Below are positions 23,760 to 33,020 of a stretch of DNA of 37,370 nt, one piece after another. The stretch lies in assembly GCA_026708185.1 (NCBI GenBank), contig JAPOVK010000039.1, positions 1 to 37,370 of the forward strand. Direction: 5' to 3'. The position numbers and the translations under genes are program-made. Under the pieces are notes generated by a model. The model made no database searches. It saw nothing but the letters and a program-made list of their open reading frames with translations, and was not told where the DNA came from. Each line of letters begins with the position of its first letter. The stretch's first letter is position 1. This DNA is from Gammaproteobacteria bacterium. Lineage in GTDB: Bacteria; Pseudomonadota; Gammaproteobacteria; Pseudomonadales; Azotimanducaceae.

Positions 23760-26700
23760 ATGACGAGTCCGGCGGATGCCTATGCCGCCCTTTCGCCGTC
23801 GGCGCGCCTGGTCGCCCAGGTCTACGGCGTGGTCGCGCCGCACACCGTGGGCGTGCCACGGATCACCAAGGTGCTTGCGCGCGCGGGGATCAGCCTGCTG
23901 CGACGGCCCCTGGCTGAGGCCGAGGTTCGCCGCTGCAGCCAGGAAATCGTCGATGCCGGGATCGGCTTCAGACCCCCGCGCCCGACCAACGCGGGCATCT
24001 GCGCGCGTCCGGAGTGGACGGTGTCGTTGACCTCGGAGGCGGCGCAGGGAAGCCGCCTGGAACCGATCCTGAGTGCATTCGAGGCGACCCGTCCCAGTCC
24101 CCGATCCGATCCATTCATGTACGAGACGCTGTTCCGCTGCTACGCGGTCGCCGGCGATTTCGACAATCTCGACGAGTTGATGGGCCGCGAACGGCACCCG
24201 GATGACTGGCGGTTTCTCGCCGAGCCGCTGGCGGTCGATGTCCTGGCCCGGCTGCCTAGGGGTCACGTCGACAACGCCTTGGCGGGGTGTCTGCGCCATG
24301 TGGCGGAGACCGCAGGCGCTGCGGAACCGGTGATCGACGCCTGCCGGAACTTGGCGACGACTCCGGCGATCCATGCGGCCGAGATCGCCTTCATCGAGAT
24401 TCTCAAGGGACGTTTCCAGGCCGCCGAGGAGGTTTTTGACGCCTTGCCGAAGGCCGTTCGTGATCGCAAGCCGGCGACGACGGGGCGCATCGCCACGAGG
24501 GCCCTGATCGCGACGCTGCGCGGCGACGACCTCGCCGCGCGGCGCTCGGTCGATGCCTGCCTTGTCGCGGAGAAGATCGGTACCCGCCGACGCCATGTGT
24601 TCCCGGATCACACGACGTTCGCATGGGCGCTGCTGTCCCTTGTACGACTGGACGCCCCGGAGCCGCATGCGCTGCTGACCCAGTTGCTGCGCACGGCGGA
24701 GCGGCATGCCAGCATGCGGCGCGACGAGATCGCTCTCGCGGTCGACGCGTTGTGCGCGAAGACCGGACGGGCGGTCTATGCGCGGGGTGCGGACACTCCG
24801 CATCTCGAGGTGCTCCGCGACGGGCTGCGCTACTGCTGGATCGGCGGGCACCGTCTGCACGGTCTCGACGAGTGGCGACCGCTCATGGAGACGTTCCGCG
24901 AGCGGGCGCAAGCCAATGGCTATGCCTGGCTTGCGGCCGAATGTGCGGCGATCCAGCGCCGGATCGCCGAGCTGGCGGGCGAACCGGGCTCTGGACCCGA
25001 TCCGGCCCCGCTGCACGCCGCGCTCGGGACCAGGACACTCACCGACCTGGCGGCGCCGGTTCCGGTCTGGGAGCGTTCGCTGCGAGCCTTGGAGCAGTTC
25101 GCCTACGCTGCGCGCAGCGAGAAGGATCAGAAACCGGCGGGCGACGCCGAACCGCGCAAGCGTCTCGCCTGGGACATCGTGGAGGTGGAGCGCGGCATCC
25201 AGCTCAGCCCGCGCGAACAGCGCGAGACCCGGGGCGGAGGCTGGAGCAAGGGCCGCCGCGTCGCCCTGAAACGGCTCTCCGCCGAGGCCGAGACCATGGA
25301 GTTCCTTCGCGAAGAGGATCTGGCCGCTGCGGCAGCGATTACGGTCCAGCGCCACTGGGGCAATCCGGAATACGTCCTCGGTGTGCGGGGGCTGTACGCC
25401 CTGGCCGGCCATCCGCACATCTTCAACGCCGCTGGCGAGCCGGTGGACATCGTCCGCCGCGATCCCGAGTTGCGGATCGACGAGGGCGATGGCGGTCGCG
25501 CGGTCGTCGTCCTCGAACCGCACGGATGGGACAGCGAGGACGAGTACGGCGTGGCGCGCGTGTCCGACAACCGCTACGAGGTCAGCCGCTTCACAGCGGA
25601 TCATCGGCGCTTATTCGACGTCATTCCGCCCCAGGGCCTGGTGGTTCCGCCGCAGGGCAAGTCGCGGCTTCTCGAGGCGGTGTCGGGACTCGTCGGCCAG
25701 GTCCGCGTGCAGAGCGCGGCGGGCTCCGTCCACGCCATCGCGGAGGTCGCGGCGGATGCGGCGCCATGGGTGCGTCTGGAACCATTCGAAGCCGGCTTGA
25801 CCGTCGCCCTCGTGGTCGAGCCAATCCCGGACTCGGGCATCTTCTTCGAGCCGGGCCGGGGCGGCGGAACGGTTTTCGCGAACCGGGAAGGCGAGAACGT
25901 CCAGGCGCGGCGTGACCTCGCGGCCGAGCGGCAAGCCGTGTCGGCGCTGATCGACGCGTGTCCCGGGCTTGCGTCGCGACCGACCGAATACACCCCGCTA
26001 CTGTTGCCGGAACCGATCCCTTGTCTCGAGCTGCTCGAACAGCTCGAGGCCGCGGGCGCGCGCTGCAAGTGGCCCAAGGGAGAGCCGTTCCGGATTCTCG
26101 CACGGCGTTCGGCAGCCGCCCTGACGCTGTCCATCAAGTCCGCCGAGCAATGGCTCGAGGCTTCCGCCAGGCTCGTCGTCGACGATGACACGGTGCTCGA
26201 CCTGAAACGCCTCTTCGCGATGCTCGACGCGAATCCTGGATCGCGCTTCCTGGAACTCGACAGCGGTGAATTCCTGGCGCTGACAAGCGCATTCCGCCGC
26301 CAACTCGAGGATCTCAAGAGCTTGTCGGCCCCGGCTGCCGACGACGCCGTGCGCATCCATGCGTTCGCGGCGTCGTCGCTCGAGGATCTACTCACCGAAG
26401 CCGAGGCGGACCTCGACCAGGGGTTGCGGGACCTGCGTGCGCGGGTCGCCGCGGCGCGCGACTTCGAGCCTGCCCTGCCCAATACGCTGCAGGCGGAACT
26501 GCGTCCGTACCAGGTCGACGGCTACCGTTGGCTTGCCCGTTTGGGCCGCTGGGGCGCGGGGGCTTGCCTCGCTGACGACATGGGCCTCGGCAAGACCGTG
26601 CAGTCGCTGGCTGTCCTGCTGGAGCGGGCGCCGGAGGGTCCGGCGCTCGTCGTTGCGCCCACCTCGGTGGTCGCCAACTGGGTCGACGAGGCGCGCCGCT

Positions 26701-27902
26701 TCGCACCGACCCTGAACGTCAAGGTCTACACTGGCCAGATCGGTTCCCGCGCGCCGCTGCTTGCCGATCCGCAGCCGTTCGACCTCTACATCACCACCTA
26801 CGGTTTGCTGCAGAACGACGTCGAGGAGTTGGCGGAAGTACATTGGCACACCGCCGTACTCGACGAGGCCCAGGCGATCAAGAATCCGACCGCCAAGCGC
26901 GCCCGTGCGGCGAAGCGGCTGCACGCGGACTTCCGCATCGTGACCACCGGTACGCCGATCCAGAACAACCTGATGGACCTGCACTCACTGTTCGGCTTCC
27001 TGAACCCGGGCCTCTTGGGATCGCAGGACCGATTCCGCGCCAATTTCGCCGAGCCGGTGGAACGCGACGGCGACTTCGATGCCCAGGCGCGGCTGCGGCG
27101 CATCATTGCGCCGTTCATCCTGCGCCGCCTGAAAACCGAGGTGCTGGACGACCTGCCGGAGCGCACGGAGATCACCCTGCATGTCGCGCTGTCGCCGGAG
27201 GAGGCGGGCCTGTACGAGACCCTGCGGCAGCGTGCTGTCGACGAGATGGCGAGAGCGGCGGACGCCGACATGAGCCCAGGAGAGCGCGGCTTCGCCCTGC
27301 TCGCCCACTTGACGCGCCTGCGCCTGGCGTGCTGCAACCCCAGGCTCGTGCTCGATACGGCCGTGGACGTGCCGTCAAGCGCGAAGCTCGTGACCTTTGC
27401 CGCGACACTCGACGAATTGTTGCAGAACCGGCACAAGGTGCTGGTGTTCTCGCAGTTCGTGCAGCATCTCAAGCTCGTCGCGGAGTACCTCGACGACGCC
27501 GGCATCTCCTATCAGTACCTCGACGGCAGCACGCCCGCGAAGGCGCGCCGGGAGCGCATCGCGGCATTCCAGTCCGGCGAAGGCGACGTATTCCTAATCT
27601 CCCTCAAGGCCGGCGGCGTCGGCCTCAACCTGACCGCGGCCGACTACGTCATCCACATGGACCCGTGGTGGAATCCCGCGGTCGAGGACCAGGCGTCCGA
27701 CCGGGCGCACCGCATCGGCCAGACCCGGCCGGTGACCATCTACCGGCTGGTTGCCGAAGGCACGATCGAGGAGCAGATCGTCGACCTGCACAGGCACAAG
27801 AGGCACCTGGCCGAACAGTTGCTGGAAGGTACGGACGCCACGGGGCGCTTGAGCACCGAGGAGTTGGTCGAACTCTTGCGGCGGCCGGTAGGAGTGGTTT
27901 GA
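23760..27902 (+). CDS. SNF2-family DEAD/DEAH-box ATPase with long helical N-terminal region
   Basis: A 1380-residue Swi2/Snf2-type DNA translocase. The ATPase core fills the last 480 residues: Walker A MGLGKT with Lys945, DEAQ box at 1035-1038, TGTPIQNN, SQFVQHLK, and the C-terminal lobe with DPWWNP at 1301 and QASDRAHRIGQ. Residues 1-430 are helix-rich with tandem-repeat character resembling TPR-like arrays; the middle third (500-850) is mixed alpha/beta and not recognised. ATG 23760 is chosen because upstream codons in the frame lack similarity. No methyltransferase, nuclease or other defence partner is adjacent, so it is more likely a transcription or recombination recycling factor of the RapA/HepA kind than a defence protein, but this is open. 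Confidence 0.92.
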   Translation: MTSPADAYAALSPSARLVAQVYGVVAPHTVGVPRITKVLARAGISLLRRPLAEAEVRRCSQEIVDAGIGFRPPRPTNAGICARPEWTVSLTSEAAQGSRLEPILSAFEATRPSPRSDPFMYETLFRCYAVAGDFDNLDELMGRERHPDDWRFLAEPLAVDVLARLPRGHVDNALAGCLRHVAETAGAAEPVIDACRNLATTPAIHAAEIAFIEILKGRFQAAEEVFDALPKAVRDRKPATTGRIATRALIATLRGDDLAARRSVDACLVAEKIGTRRRHVFPDHTTFAWALLSLVRLDAPEPHALLTQLLRTAERHASMRRDEIALAVDALCAKTGRAVYARGADTPHLEVLRDGLRYCWIGGHRLHGLDEWRPLMETFRERAQANGYAWLAAECAAIQRRIAELAGEPGSGPDPAPLHAALGTRTLTDLAAPVPVWERSLRALEQFAYAARSEKDQKPAGDAEPRKRLAWDIVEVERGIQLSPREQRETRGGGWSKGRRVALKRLSAEAETMEFLREEDLAAAAAITVQRHWGNPEYVLGVRGLYALAGHPHIFNAAGEPVDIVRRDPELRIDEGDGGRAVVVLEPHGWDSEDEYGVARVSDNRYEVSRFTADHRRLFDVIPPQGLVVPPQGKSRLLEAVSGLVGQVRVQSAAGSVHAIAEVAADAAPWVRLEPFEAGLTVALVVEPIPDSGIFFEPGRGGGTVFANREGENVQARRDLAAERQAVSALIDACPGLASRPTEYTPLLLPEPIPCLELLEQLEAAGARCKWPKGEPFRILARRSAAALTLSIKSAEQWLEASARLVVDDDTVLDLKRLFAMLDANPGSRFLELDSGEFLALTSAFRRQLEDLKSLSAPAADDAVRIHAFAASSLEDLLTEAEADLDQGLRDLRARVAAARDFEPALPNTLQAELRPYQVDGYRWLARLGRWGAGACLADDMGLGKTVQSLAVLLERAPEGPALVVAPTSVVANWVDEARRFAPTLNVKVYTGQIGSRAPLLADPQPFDLYITTYGLLQNDVEELAEVHWHTAVLDEAQAIKNPTAKRARAAKRLHADFRIVTTGTPIQNNLMDLHSLFGFLNPGLLGSQDRFRANFAEPVERDGDFDAQARLRRIIAPFILRRLKTEVLDDLPERTEITLHVALSPEEAGLYETLRQRAVDEMARAADADMSPGERGFALLAHLTRLRLACCNPRLVLDTAVDVPSSAKLVTFAATLDELLQNRHKVLVFSQFVQHLKLVAEYLDDAGISYQYLDGSTPAKARRERIAAFQSGEGDVFLISLKAGGVGLNLTAADYVIHMDPWWNPAVEDQASDRAHRIGQTRPVTIYRLVAEGTIEEQIVDLHRHKRHLAEQLLEGTDATGRLSTEELVELLRRPVGVV

Positions 27903-27926
27903 GAGCTCCCACAAGTCGGCGACCGG

Positions 27927-29408
27927 TCAGCGACTCAGCACGACCCCGATGCGGTTGGCGTCGTCCTCTTCGGTCGGCGGAAACCGCATGACGATGTCAT
28001 CCCGCCCGTCGTCGTTGAGGTCGGCGACGGTGACGCCACCGGGCATGGTTGTGGCGGGGAAGTCGACGGGAATCGTGGCCGGGCGGTCCCGGAAGAGCTC
28101 CTCGTCGCCGGTCCCGGCATAGACCTCGATTCCGCCGTCAACGGGAACCCAGAGGTCCGTCAGACCGTCGCCCGTCAAGTCCCCGGTGTCCAGCCAACGC
28201 CCGGAGAGAACCGAGCCGCTACGCAGGCTGAAGCGGAACCGGATCGGCTTGGTGACGTTGGGCTCCTCCGGGTAGGCGTTGTCGCCCATGACGTAGAACT
28301 CGATGTCGAAGCGCACCGAACCGGTCAACAGGGCGGCGATGATCTTCCCGATGCCGATGTCGATCGATGCCATGCCCAAGTCCTTGCGGCCGTCGTTGTT
28401 GAAGTCGCCCGTCTCGAAGGGGCCTTGGATCCCGTCCGATTCGATCACGGTCGCCGGCGTCTTGGCGAACCGCGTGCCGCCGTCGACACGTTCGCCGAAA
28501 TAGAAGGCGTAGCGCGTCGACTGGTCGAGGAAGCCGGTGATCGTCAACGTGATGGTGACCAGGTCGCCGACGCCGTCGCCGTTGTAGTCGCCGACATCGT
28601 AAAGGGTGACCCGCTCCGGGTCGGATTCGTCGGGGTTGCCGACGCCGATGGAGATCGTGACGTCGTCCGAACTGAACTCGATGGGCAGATCGAGCGCCAC
28701 GGGCGTGGTATCGAAGCTCGTGTCGTTCGCCCGGTAGACCAGGAACTGCTCGTCCTCCCAGAACGCCAGATCGTTGCGTCCGTCGCCGTCGTGGTCCAGC
28801 TCGTAGATCGCCCGCGGTCGGTAGCTGACCGACCGGAACCCGGCGATGGAAGTCGGCGTGGCCTTGAGCTTCACGGGACCGATCCAGTCGGTGTTCGGCG
28901 TTTCGTCCTGGAGCCAAACCCAGTAGCCGTCGAAGTCTGCGAGGACGAGGTCGGCCAAGGTGTCACCGGTGACGTCGCGGACGATTTCGACCTGGGGAAC
29001 ATCGAGCGGTGGCACGTTGTAGACGGACGGGGCCGAGACCAGCGTTGTCCGGACCCAACCGTCGGGATCGAGCCAGTCCAGGTGATCCCGGCGGAACATC
29101 AGCAAGCGGTCCCGGTCCGAGGACTCCACCATGTCGACGAAGATCACGTCATCGGGGACGTCCGATGCATACGCCAAGTCCCAGCCGGACCCGTCGAACG
29201 CGAACAGGGCCATTCGCCGATCGCGGGTTTCGCCCCCGTCGGCGAAGACCACGAGGTTGTCGACCTCGCTACCGGTCAGATTGCCGTGGAGGACGATGCC
29301 GTCGGACTCGCCGACGTCGACCAGGTAGCTCGAGTATTCCAGCTCGGCTGAAGCCGGGGCGGACAGAAGCCCCGCTGCGAACGCCAAGAACCAACTTGGA
29401 CCGCGCAT
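27927..29408 (-). CDS. Secreted VCBS/FG-GAP repeat protein
   Basis: A 493-residue exported protein with a signal peptide (residues 1-21, cleavage after APASA). It contains at least six calcium-binding FG-GAP/VCBS-type motifs with the DxDxDGxxDL pattern, for example DVTGDTLADLVLADFDG, DHDGDGRNDLAFW, DYNGDGVGDLVTI, DFNNDGRKDLGMA, DLTGDGLTDLWVP and DLNDDGRDDIVMR. Such repeats fold into a beta-propeller, as in integrin alpha chains, and mediate extracellular binding. No catalytic domain or anchor is visible. ATG 29408 is selected for the signal peptide; GGAG lies upstream. It is convergent with the SNF2 gene, 24 bp apart. Confidence 0.9.
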   Translation of the reverse strand: MRGPSWFLAFAAGLLSAPASAELEYSSYLVDVGESDGIVLHGNLTGSEVDNLVVFADGGETRDRRMALFAFDGSGWDLAYASDVPDDVIFVDMVESSDRDRLLMFRRDHLDWLDPDGWVRTTLVSAPSVYNVPPLDVPQVEIVRDVTGDTLADLVLADFDGYWVWLQDETPNTDWIGPVKLKATPTSIAGFRSVSYRPRAIYELDHDGDGRNDLAFWEDEQFLVYRANDTSFDTTPVALDLPIEFSSDDVTISIGVGNPDESDPERVTLYDVGDYNGDGVGDLVTITLTITGFLDQSTRYAFYFGERVDGGTRFAKTPATVIESDGIQGPFETGDFNNDGRKDLGMASIDIGIGKIIAALLTGSVRFDIEFYVMGDNAYPEEPNVTKPIRFRFSLRSGSVLSGRWLDTGDLTGDGLTDLWVPVDGGIEVYAGTGDEELFRDRPATIPVDFPATTMPGGVTVADLNDDGRDDIVMRFPPTEEDDANRIGVVLSR

Positions 29409-29474
29409 GGCGCTCCGCTCCCCGCAAAACAGGGCGGTATGACCCACGGTTCGTCGAGTTGGTTCAATGCGACA

Positions 29475-29504
29475 CGTCGAGGTTGCGTGGACGTCCACTC
29501 GACG
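29475..29504. promoter_or_regulatory. Nested palindrome in the divergent spacer
   Basis: A perfect 12-bp palindrome, GTGGACGTCCAC (29487-29498), is flanked by CGTCGAG (29475-29481) and its inverse CTCGACG (29498-29504). It sits in the 200-bp spacer between two divergent genes and could be a regulator binding site. No regulator gene is nearby. Confidence 0.35.
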
Positions 29505-29608
29505 CACGCCGACCGTGTGCAAGGTCGATGGCTTCCCTGGCCCTTCCCTGGGGCGCGGTACGGGGCCGCATCCGGCTATGATCGCAGCCCCTATTCCGGG
29601 AGGGAGGG

Positions 29609-30766
29609 ATGGACCACGTCAACCGCCGGCAGTTGCTCAAAGCTAGTTCGGTCGCTACTGCCATTGGGATGCTGGCTCAGGAGACTTCGGCCGAGGACTC
29701 CTCTTCCGGGGTCACTCTGACGGATTCAACGGTCCGCATGGTCGGCGATGGCCTGGGCTTGACGCCTAGGCAAACCGCCGCGGTCCTGGAAGGCTTGGCC
29801 GCAGGACAGGCGATCACGCCGGACTGGTATTCCGTCGGCGGTGCCGTGGATCACTTGGAGCGCCAGTTCGCACGGGAACTCGGCAAGGACCGGGCGATCT
29901 TCATGCCCACCGGCACGCTCGCCAACCACCTCGCCGTGCGGGCGCTTGCCGCGGGACACGGCCGAGCGATCGTGCAGGCCGAGAGCCACCTCTACAACGA
30001 CGCCGGCGACTGCGTCCAGCGCTTGAGCGGCATCCCGCTGGTCCCGCTCGGCGCCGGCCGGCGCGATTTCACCCTGGCCCAGGTCCAGCGAGTCATGGAC
30101 CGGACGACAACCCGGCGCGTCGCGGCCCCGGTGTCGGTGATCTCGATCGAGACGCCTGTCCGTCGCCGCTACGGCGAGACGTTCGATGCGGGAGAGCTCG
30201 AGAACGTCACGGCGTACGCCAGGGACCGCGGCATAGGCCTGCATCTCGACGGTGCCCGGTTACACATCCAGGCGGCTTACGAGGATCGACCCGTGGCCGA
30301 TTACGCGGCGCTCTTCGACACCGTCTACATCTCCCTCTACAAGTCATTCAACACGCCTTCCGGCGCGATCCTGGCCGGGCCGAAGTCGCTGCTCGACGGC
30401 ATGGTAGATACGCGCCGGATGTTCGGTTCCGGGTTGCCAGCGGCTTGGCCGTTCGCGGTCGCAAGCCACTACGCCCGGGGCTTCATCAGTCGATTCGGCC
30501 AGGCGGTTGCCGTCTCCGAGGCATTCTTCGCCGAGCTTTCAACGCGTGGTGCATTCGCGGTCGAACGGATTCCGTACGGCACCAACATCGCCCGTCTGCA
30601 GGTGAAGGCGGACGACCTCCCGGCGTTCCGCCGCCGCCTCATGGCCGAGGGCATCGTGCTTTCGCCACCCCGTCGGACGGGCTTCTGGGTCACCGTCAAT
30701 GAGACTTGGAGTCGACGCTCGGCCGGCGACTTGGTGGACAGCTTCGAGGCGGCGGTGGCCGCCTGA
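29609..30766 (+). CDS. Threonine aldolase-like PLP enzyme with a Tat signal
   Basis: A 385-residue fold-type I PLP enzyme of the beta-eliminating lyase/threonine aldolase family, which normally splits threonine to glycine and acetaldehyde. The PLP lysine is Lys245 (SLYKSFNTPSG), Asp214 in HLDGARLH holds the pyridine ring, and MPTGTLANHL (99-108) binds the phosphate. Unusually, the N terminus is NRRQLLKASSVATAIGML (5-22), a twin-arginine export signal with Arg6-Arg7, and about 35 residues precede the usual enzyme start. Export of a folded, PLP-loaded enzyme would need the Tat route. ATG 29609 directly follows GGGAGGGAGGG; a TATGAT at 29577 may be the -10. Confidence 0.87.
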   Translation: MDHVNRRQLLKASSVATAIGMLAQETSAEDSSSGVTLTDSTVRMVGDGLGLTPRQTAAVLEGLAAGQAITPDWYSVGGAVDHLERQFARELGKDRAIFMPTGTLANHLAVRALAAGHGRAIVQAESHLYNDAGDCVQRLSGIPLVPLGAGRRDFTLAQVQRVMDRTTTRRVAAPVSVISIETPVRRRYGETFDAGELENVTAYARDRGIGLHLDGARLHIQAAYEDRPVADYAALFDTVYISLYKSFNTPSGAILAGPKSLLDGMVDTRRMFGSGLPAAWPFAVASHYARGFISRFGQAVAVSEAFFAELSTRGAFAVERIPYGTNIARLQVKADDLPAFRRRLMAEGIVLSPPRRTGFWVTVNETWSRRSAGDLVDSFEAAVAA

Positions 30767-30782
30767 AAGCGCACCGATGGGC

Positions 30783-31889
30783 TCAATCGCCGGGCGCGTA
30801 GTACGGCGTTCTGCGTGACTCGTCGTAATCGAGAATCGTCAGGCGTTCCATTAGCCGGCGGTGAGGCCAGAAGTCTCCGCTCGCGCTGTGCAGCACGCAG
30901 CGGTTGTCCCACATCGCCATCGAGCCGACTTCCCAGCGCACCCGGCAGGTGTACTCGGGGCGACCTTCCTGGAGCTTCATCTGCCACAGCAACGTCCGTT
31001 CTTCGTCCTCCGGGATGCCGTGCTCCTCGGCGAAGCGCCGCACGAAGCCCTGCTGCACGTACAACGTCGTGCCGCCCGTCTCCGGGTGCGTCCGGGCGAC
31101 GGGGTGCACGGCGATGGGCGTCTTACCGTCCATCTGGTGGCCCACGGTGCCGACGTGCACGGCCTTCAAGTGGCGAACGCGTTCCTTGGTCTCGAGGCCA
31201 AGCCCTTCCCACATGCCGTAGCAGTCGCAGAAACACGTGTCGCCGCCGACCGGGGGTGCCTCGCGGCACATCAGGATCGACCCCATCGGCGGGCGTTGCT
31301 GCCAGGTTGCATCCGCATGCCAGCCCGATGCGGCGTTTGGCACGGTTTCATCGGAGGGCAGGATCAGCATGTCGGGAATGCCGGGAGCCTTGATCTGCTG
31401 ATTCAAATCATGGGGTGAGTTCGGGACGTGCTCGCGCTCGCCGAACGGTGCGCCGACTTCCCCGAAGCGCTGCGCGAATTCGACCATCTGTGGGCGGGTG
31501 AGATGCGCTTGACCCCGGAACATCAGCACCTTGCGTTCGAGCCATAGGCTGCGCAGGAAGGCCACCATCTCGGGGTCGTCGAGATCCTTGGCGAGGTCGA
31601 GGCCGTGGACGATCGTCCCGATGCTCGGCTGCACGGGTTCGAGCTTGAGGTCGATGCCGCACACCTTGACGGGCTTGTAGTAGACCGTGCCGAAATGGCC
31701 CGCGACGAGGTCGTCCTGGGCGCGGATGCCTTCCATCATCGCCTGACGGCTGGCGACGCCGGGGGCGCGAACCTGGGCCACCGCGCCGATCGGTGTCGAC
31801 TGCGACGGCGGCTTGTCGGCGTTGGCGCGCTCGGCCCGGCGGACGTAGAGCGGGTTGTCGGCGAGTTGCGGATCCTGGGGTTCGAGCAT
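30783..31889 (-). CDS. TauD/TfdA-family Fe(II)/2-oxoglutarate dioxygenase
   Basis: A 368-residue cytosolic dioxygenase with a textbook TauD/TfdA core. His191/Asp193 (GWHADATW) and His334 ([10 protein letters not shown]) bind iron, and Arg345 in [10 protein letters not shown] binds 2-oxoglutarate. [20 protein letters not shown] (125-144) is the usual family N-terminal block. About 70 N-terminal residues precede the core. The sequence is quite different from the dioxygenase at 18.3-19.5 kb, so they are not recent duplicates. It is divergent from the peptide transporter operon, sharing a 111-bp spacer with a strong palindrome; possible joint regulation suggests the transporter may supply its substrate. 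The ATG at 31889 is preferred to an upstream GTG. Confidence 0.92.
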   Translation of the reverse strand: MLEPQDPQLADNPLYVRRAERANADKPPSQSTPIGAVAQVRAPGVASRQAMMEGIRAQDDLVAGHFGTVYYKPVKVCGIDLKLEPVQPSIGTIVHGLDLAKDLDDPEMVAFLRSLWLERKVLMFRGQAHLTRPQMVEFAQRFGEVGAPFGEREHVPNSPHDLNQQIKAPGIPDMLILPSDETVPNAASGWHADATWQQRPPMGSILMCREAPPVGGDTCFCDCYGMWEGLGLETKERVRHLKAVHVGTVGHQMDGKTPIAVHPVARTHPETGGTTLYVQQGFVRRFAEEHGIPEDEERTLLWQMKLQEGRPEYTCRVRWEVGSMAMWDNRCVLHSASGDFWPHRRLMERLTILDYDESRRTPYYAPGD

Positions 31890-31933
31890 TCGGCTGCCTG
31901 CGCCCGTGCAGAAAGAAGTAGCCACGCGAGTAT

Positions 31934-31954
31934 ACGCCGGGTGTCACCCGGCGT
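31934..31954. promoter_or_regulatory. 21-bp perfect palindrome between dioxygenase and transporter operon
   Basis: ACGCCGGGTG (31934-31943), one central base, then CACCCGGCGT (31945-31954) form a perfect dyad in the 111-bp divergent spacer. The odd centre and 10-bp arms are typical of operators for dimeric repressors such as GntR or LacI types. No regulator is encoded in the window, so the binding protein is unknown. Confidence 0.5.
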
Positions 31955-32000
31955 CCGTTGTCGAAGTCGGCTACGCTTGGTCGCATCCAAGCTTGAGGTG

Positions 32001-33008
32001 ATGTCGCTGGAAACGCGCGTGCAGCCCGCCGCCGACCCTGTGCTCGAGGTCGCGGGCCTGGTGACCGAATTCCGGACGCCGGACGGCGCGGGCCGCGCCG
32101 TCAACGGCGTCTCGTTCGACGTGCGTGCGGGCGAGACCCTAGGCGTCGTCGGCGAGTCCGGCTGCGGCAAGAGCGTGACGGCGCTGTCCATCTTAGGGCT
32201 CGTTCCGAGTCCGCCCGGGCACGTGGTCGGAGGCCGCGCGCTGCTCGAAGGGCGCGACCTTTTGACCATGCCGGAACGTGAGCTCAAGGACGTCCGCGGC
32301 AACGAGATCGCCATGATCTTCCAGGAACCGATGACGTCCCTTAACCCCGTGCTCACCGTCGGCTACCAGATTGGCGAGGCGCTGCGCCGCCACGAGAACG
32401 TGTCGCGGCGAGCGGCACGCCACAGGGCCGCTGCGCTTTTGGAACTGGTGCGCATTCCGGAACCGGTTCGCCGCCTCGACGAATACCCGCACCAGTTGTC
32501 TGGCGGGATGCGCCAGCGGGCCATGATCGCCATGGCGTTGGCCTGCAATCCGAAGGTGCTGATCGCCGACGAGCCGACCACGGCGCTCGACGTGACCATT
32601 CAGGCACAGGTTCTCGATCTGATCGGCGATTTGCAGGCCCGCCTTGGCACGGCCGTCATCCTGATCACGCACGATCTCGGGGTGATCGCGGAGTCTGCGC
32701 ACCGCGTGATCGTCATGTACGCGGGCCGCAAGGTCGAGGAGGCGGATGTCCACGACCTGTTCGCCGCGCCGCTTCACCCCTATACACAGGGGCTCTTGGC
32801 ATCGGTGCCGCGGTTGGGGACCGGGTCCGAGGCGTCGGCGACGCGGTTGGCCGAGATCGCCGGTGTCGTGCCGTCGTTGACTGCAATGCCCAGCGGCTGC
32901 GCGTTTGCACCGCGTTGTCCGCGGGCGGATGACCGCTGCCGTGCAGAAGTCCCAGCGTTCGACGCGCGCGGGCAAGCCGGTCACAGCGTCGCCTGCTGGA
33001 ACGTTTGA
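32001..33008 (+). CDS. Oligopeptide/dipeptide ABC transporter ATP-binding protein (OppD/DppD type)
   Basis: A 335-residue ATPase of a peptide/nickel-type ABC importer. Walker A is GESGCGKS (51-58), the signature is LSGGMRQR, and Walker B leads into [11 protein letters not shown]. The C-terminal oligopeptide-transporter extension with clustered cysteines is present ([15 protein letters not shown]), as in OppD/DppD, where it can bind an iron-sulfur cluster. The ATG at 32001 is immediately preceded by GAGGTG. The second ATPase gene starts 12 bp after its stop. Works with the second ATPase, the lipoprotein binding protein and the permease downstream. Confidence 0.94.
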   Translation: MSLETRVQPAADPVLEVAGLVTEFRTPDGAGRAVNGVSFDVRAGETLGVVGESGCGKSVTALSILGLVPSPPGHVVGGRALLEGRDLLTMPERELKDVRGNEIAMIFQEPMTSLNPVLTVGYQIGEALRRHENVSRRAARHRAAALLELVRIPEPVRRLDEYPHQLSGGMRQRAMIAMALACNPKVLIADEPTTALDVTIQAQVLDLIGDLQARLGTAVILITHDLGVIAESAHRVIVMYAGRKVEEADVHDLFAAPLHPYTQGLLASVPRLGTGSEASATRLAEIAGVVPSLTAMPSGCAFAPRCPRADDRCRAEVPAFDARGQAGHSVACWNV

Positions 33009-33020
33009 CCAGTGCGGCCC

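Noticed and set aside
23760-27902. SNF2 protein as part of a DISARM-like defence system
   Set aside because: No methyltransferase, DUF1998 or phospholipase D gene is nearby; neighbours are a cytochrome and a secreted repeat protein.
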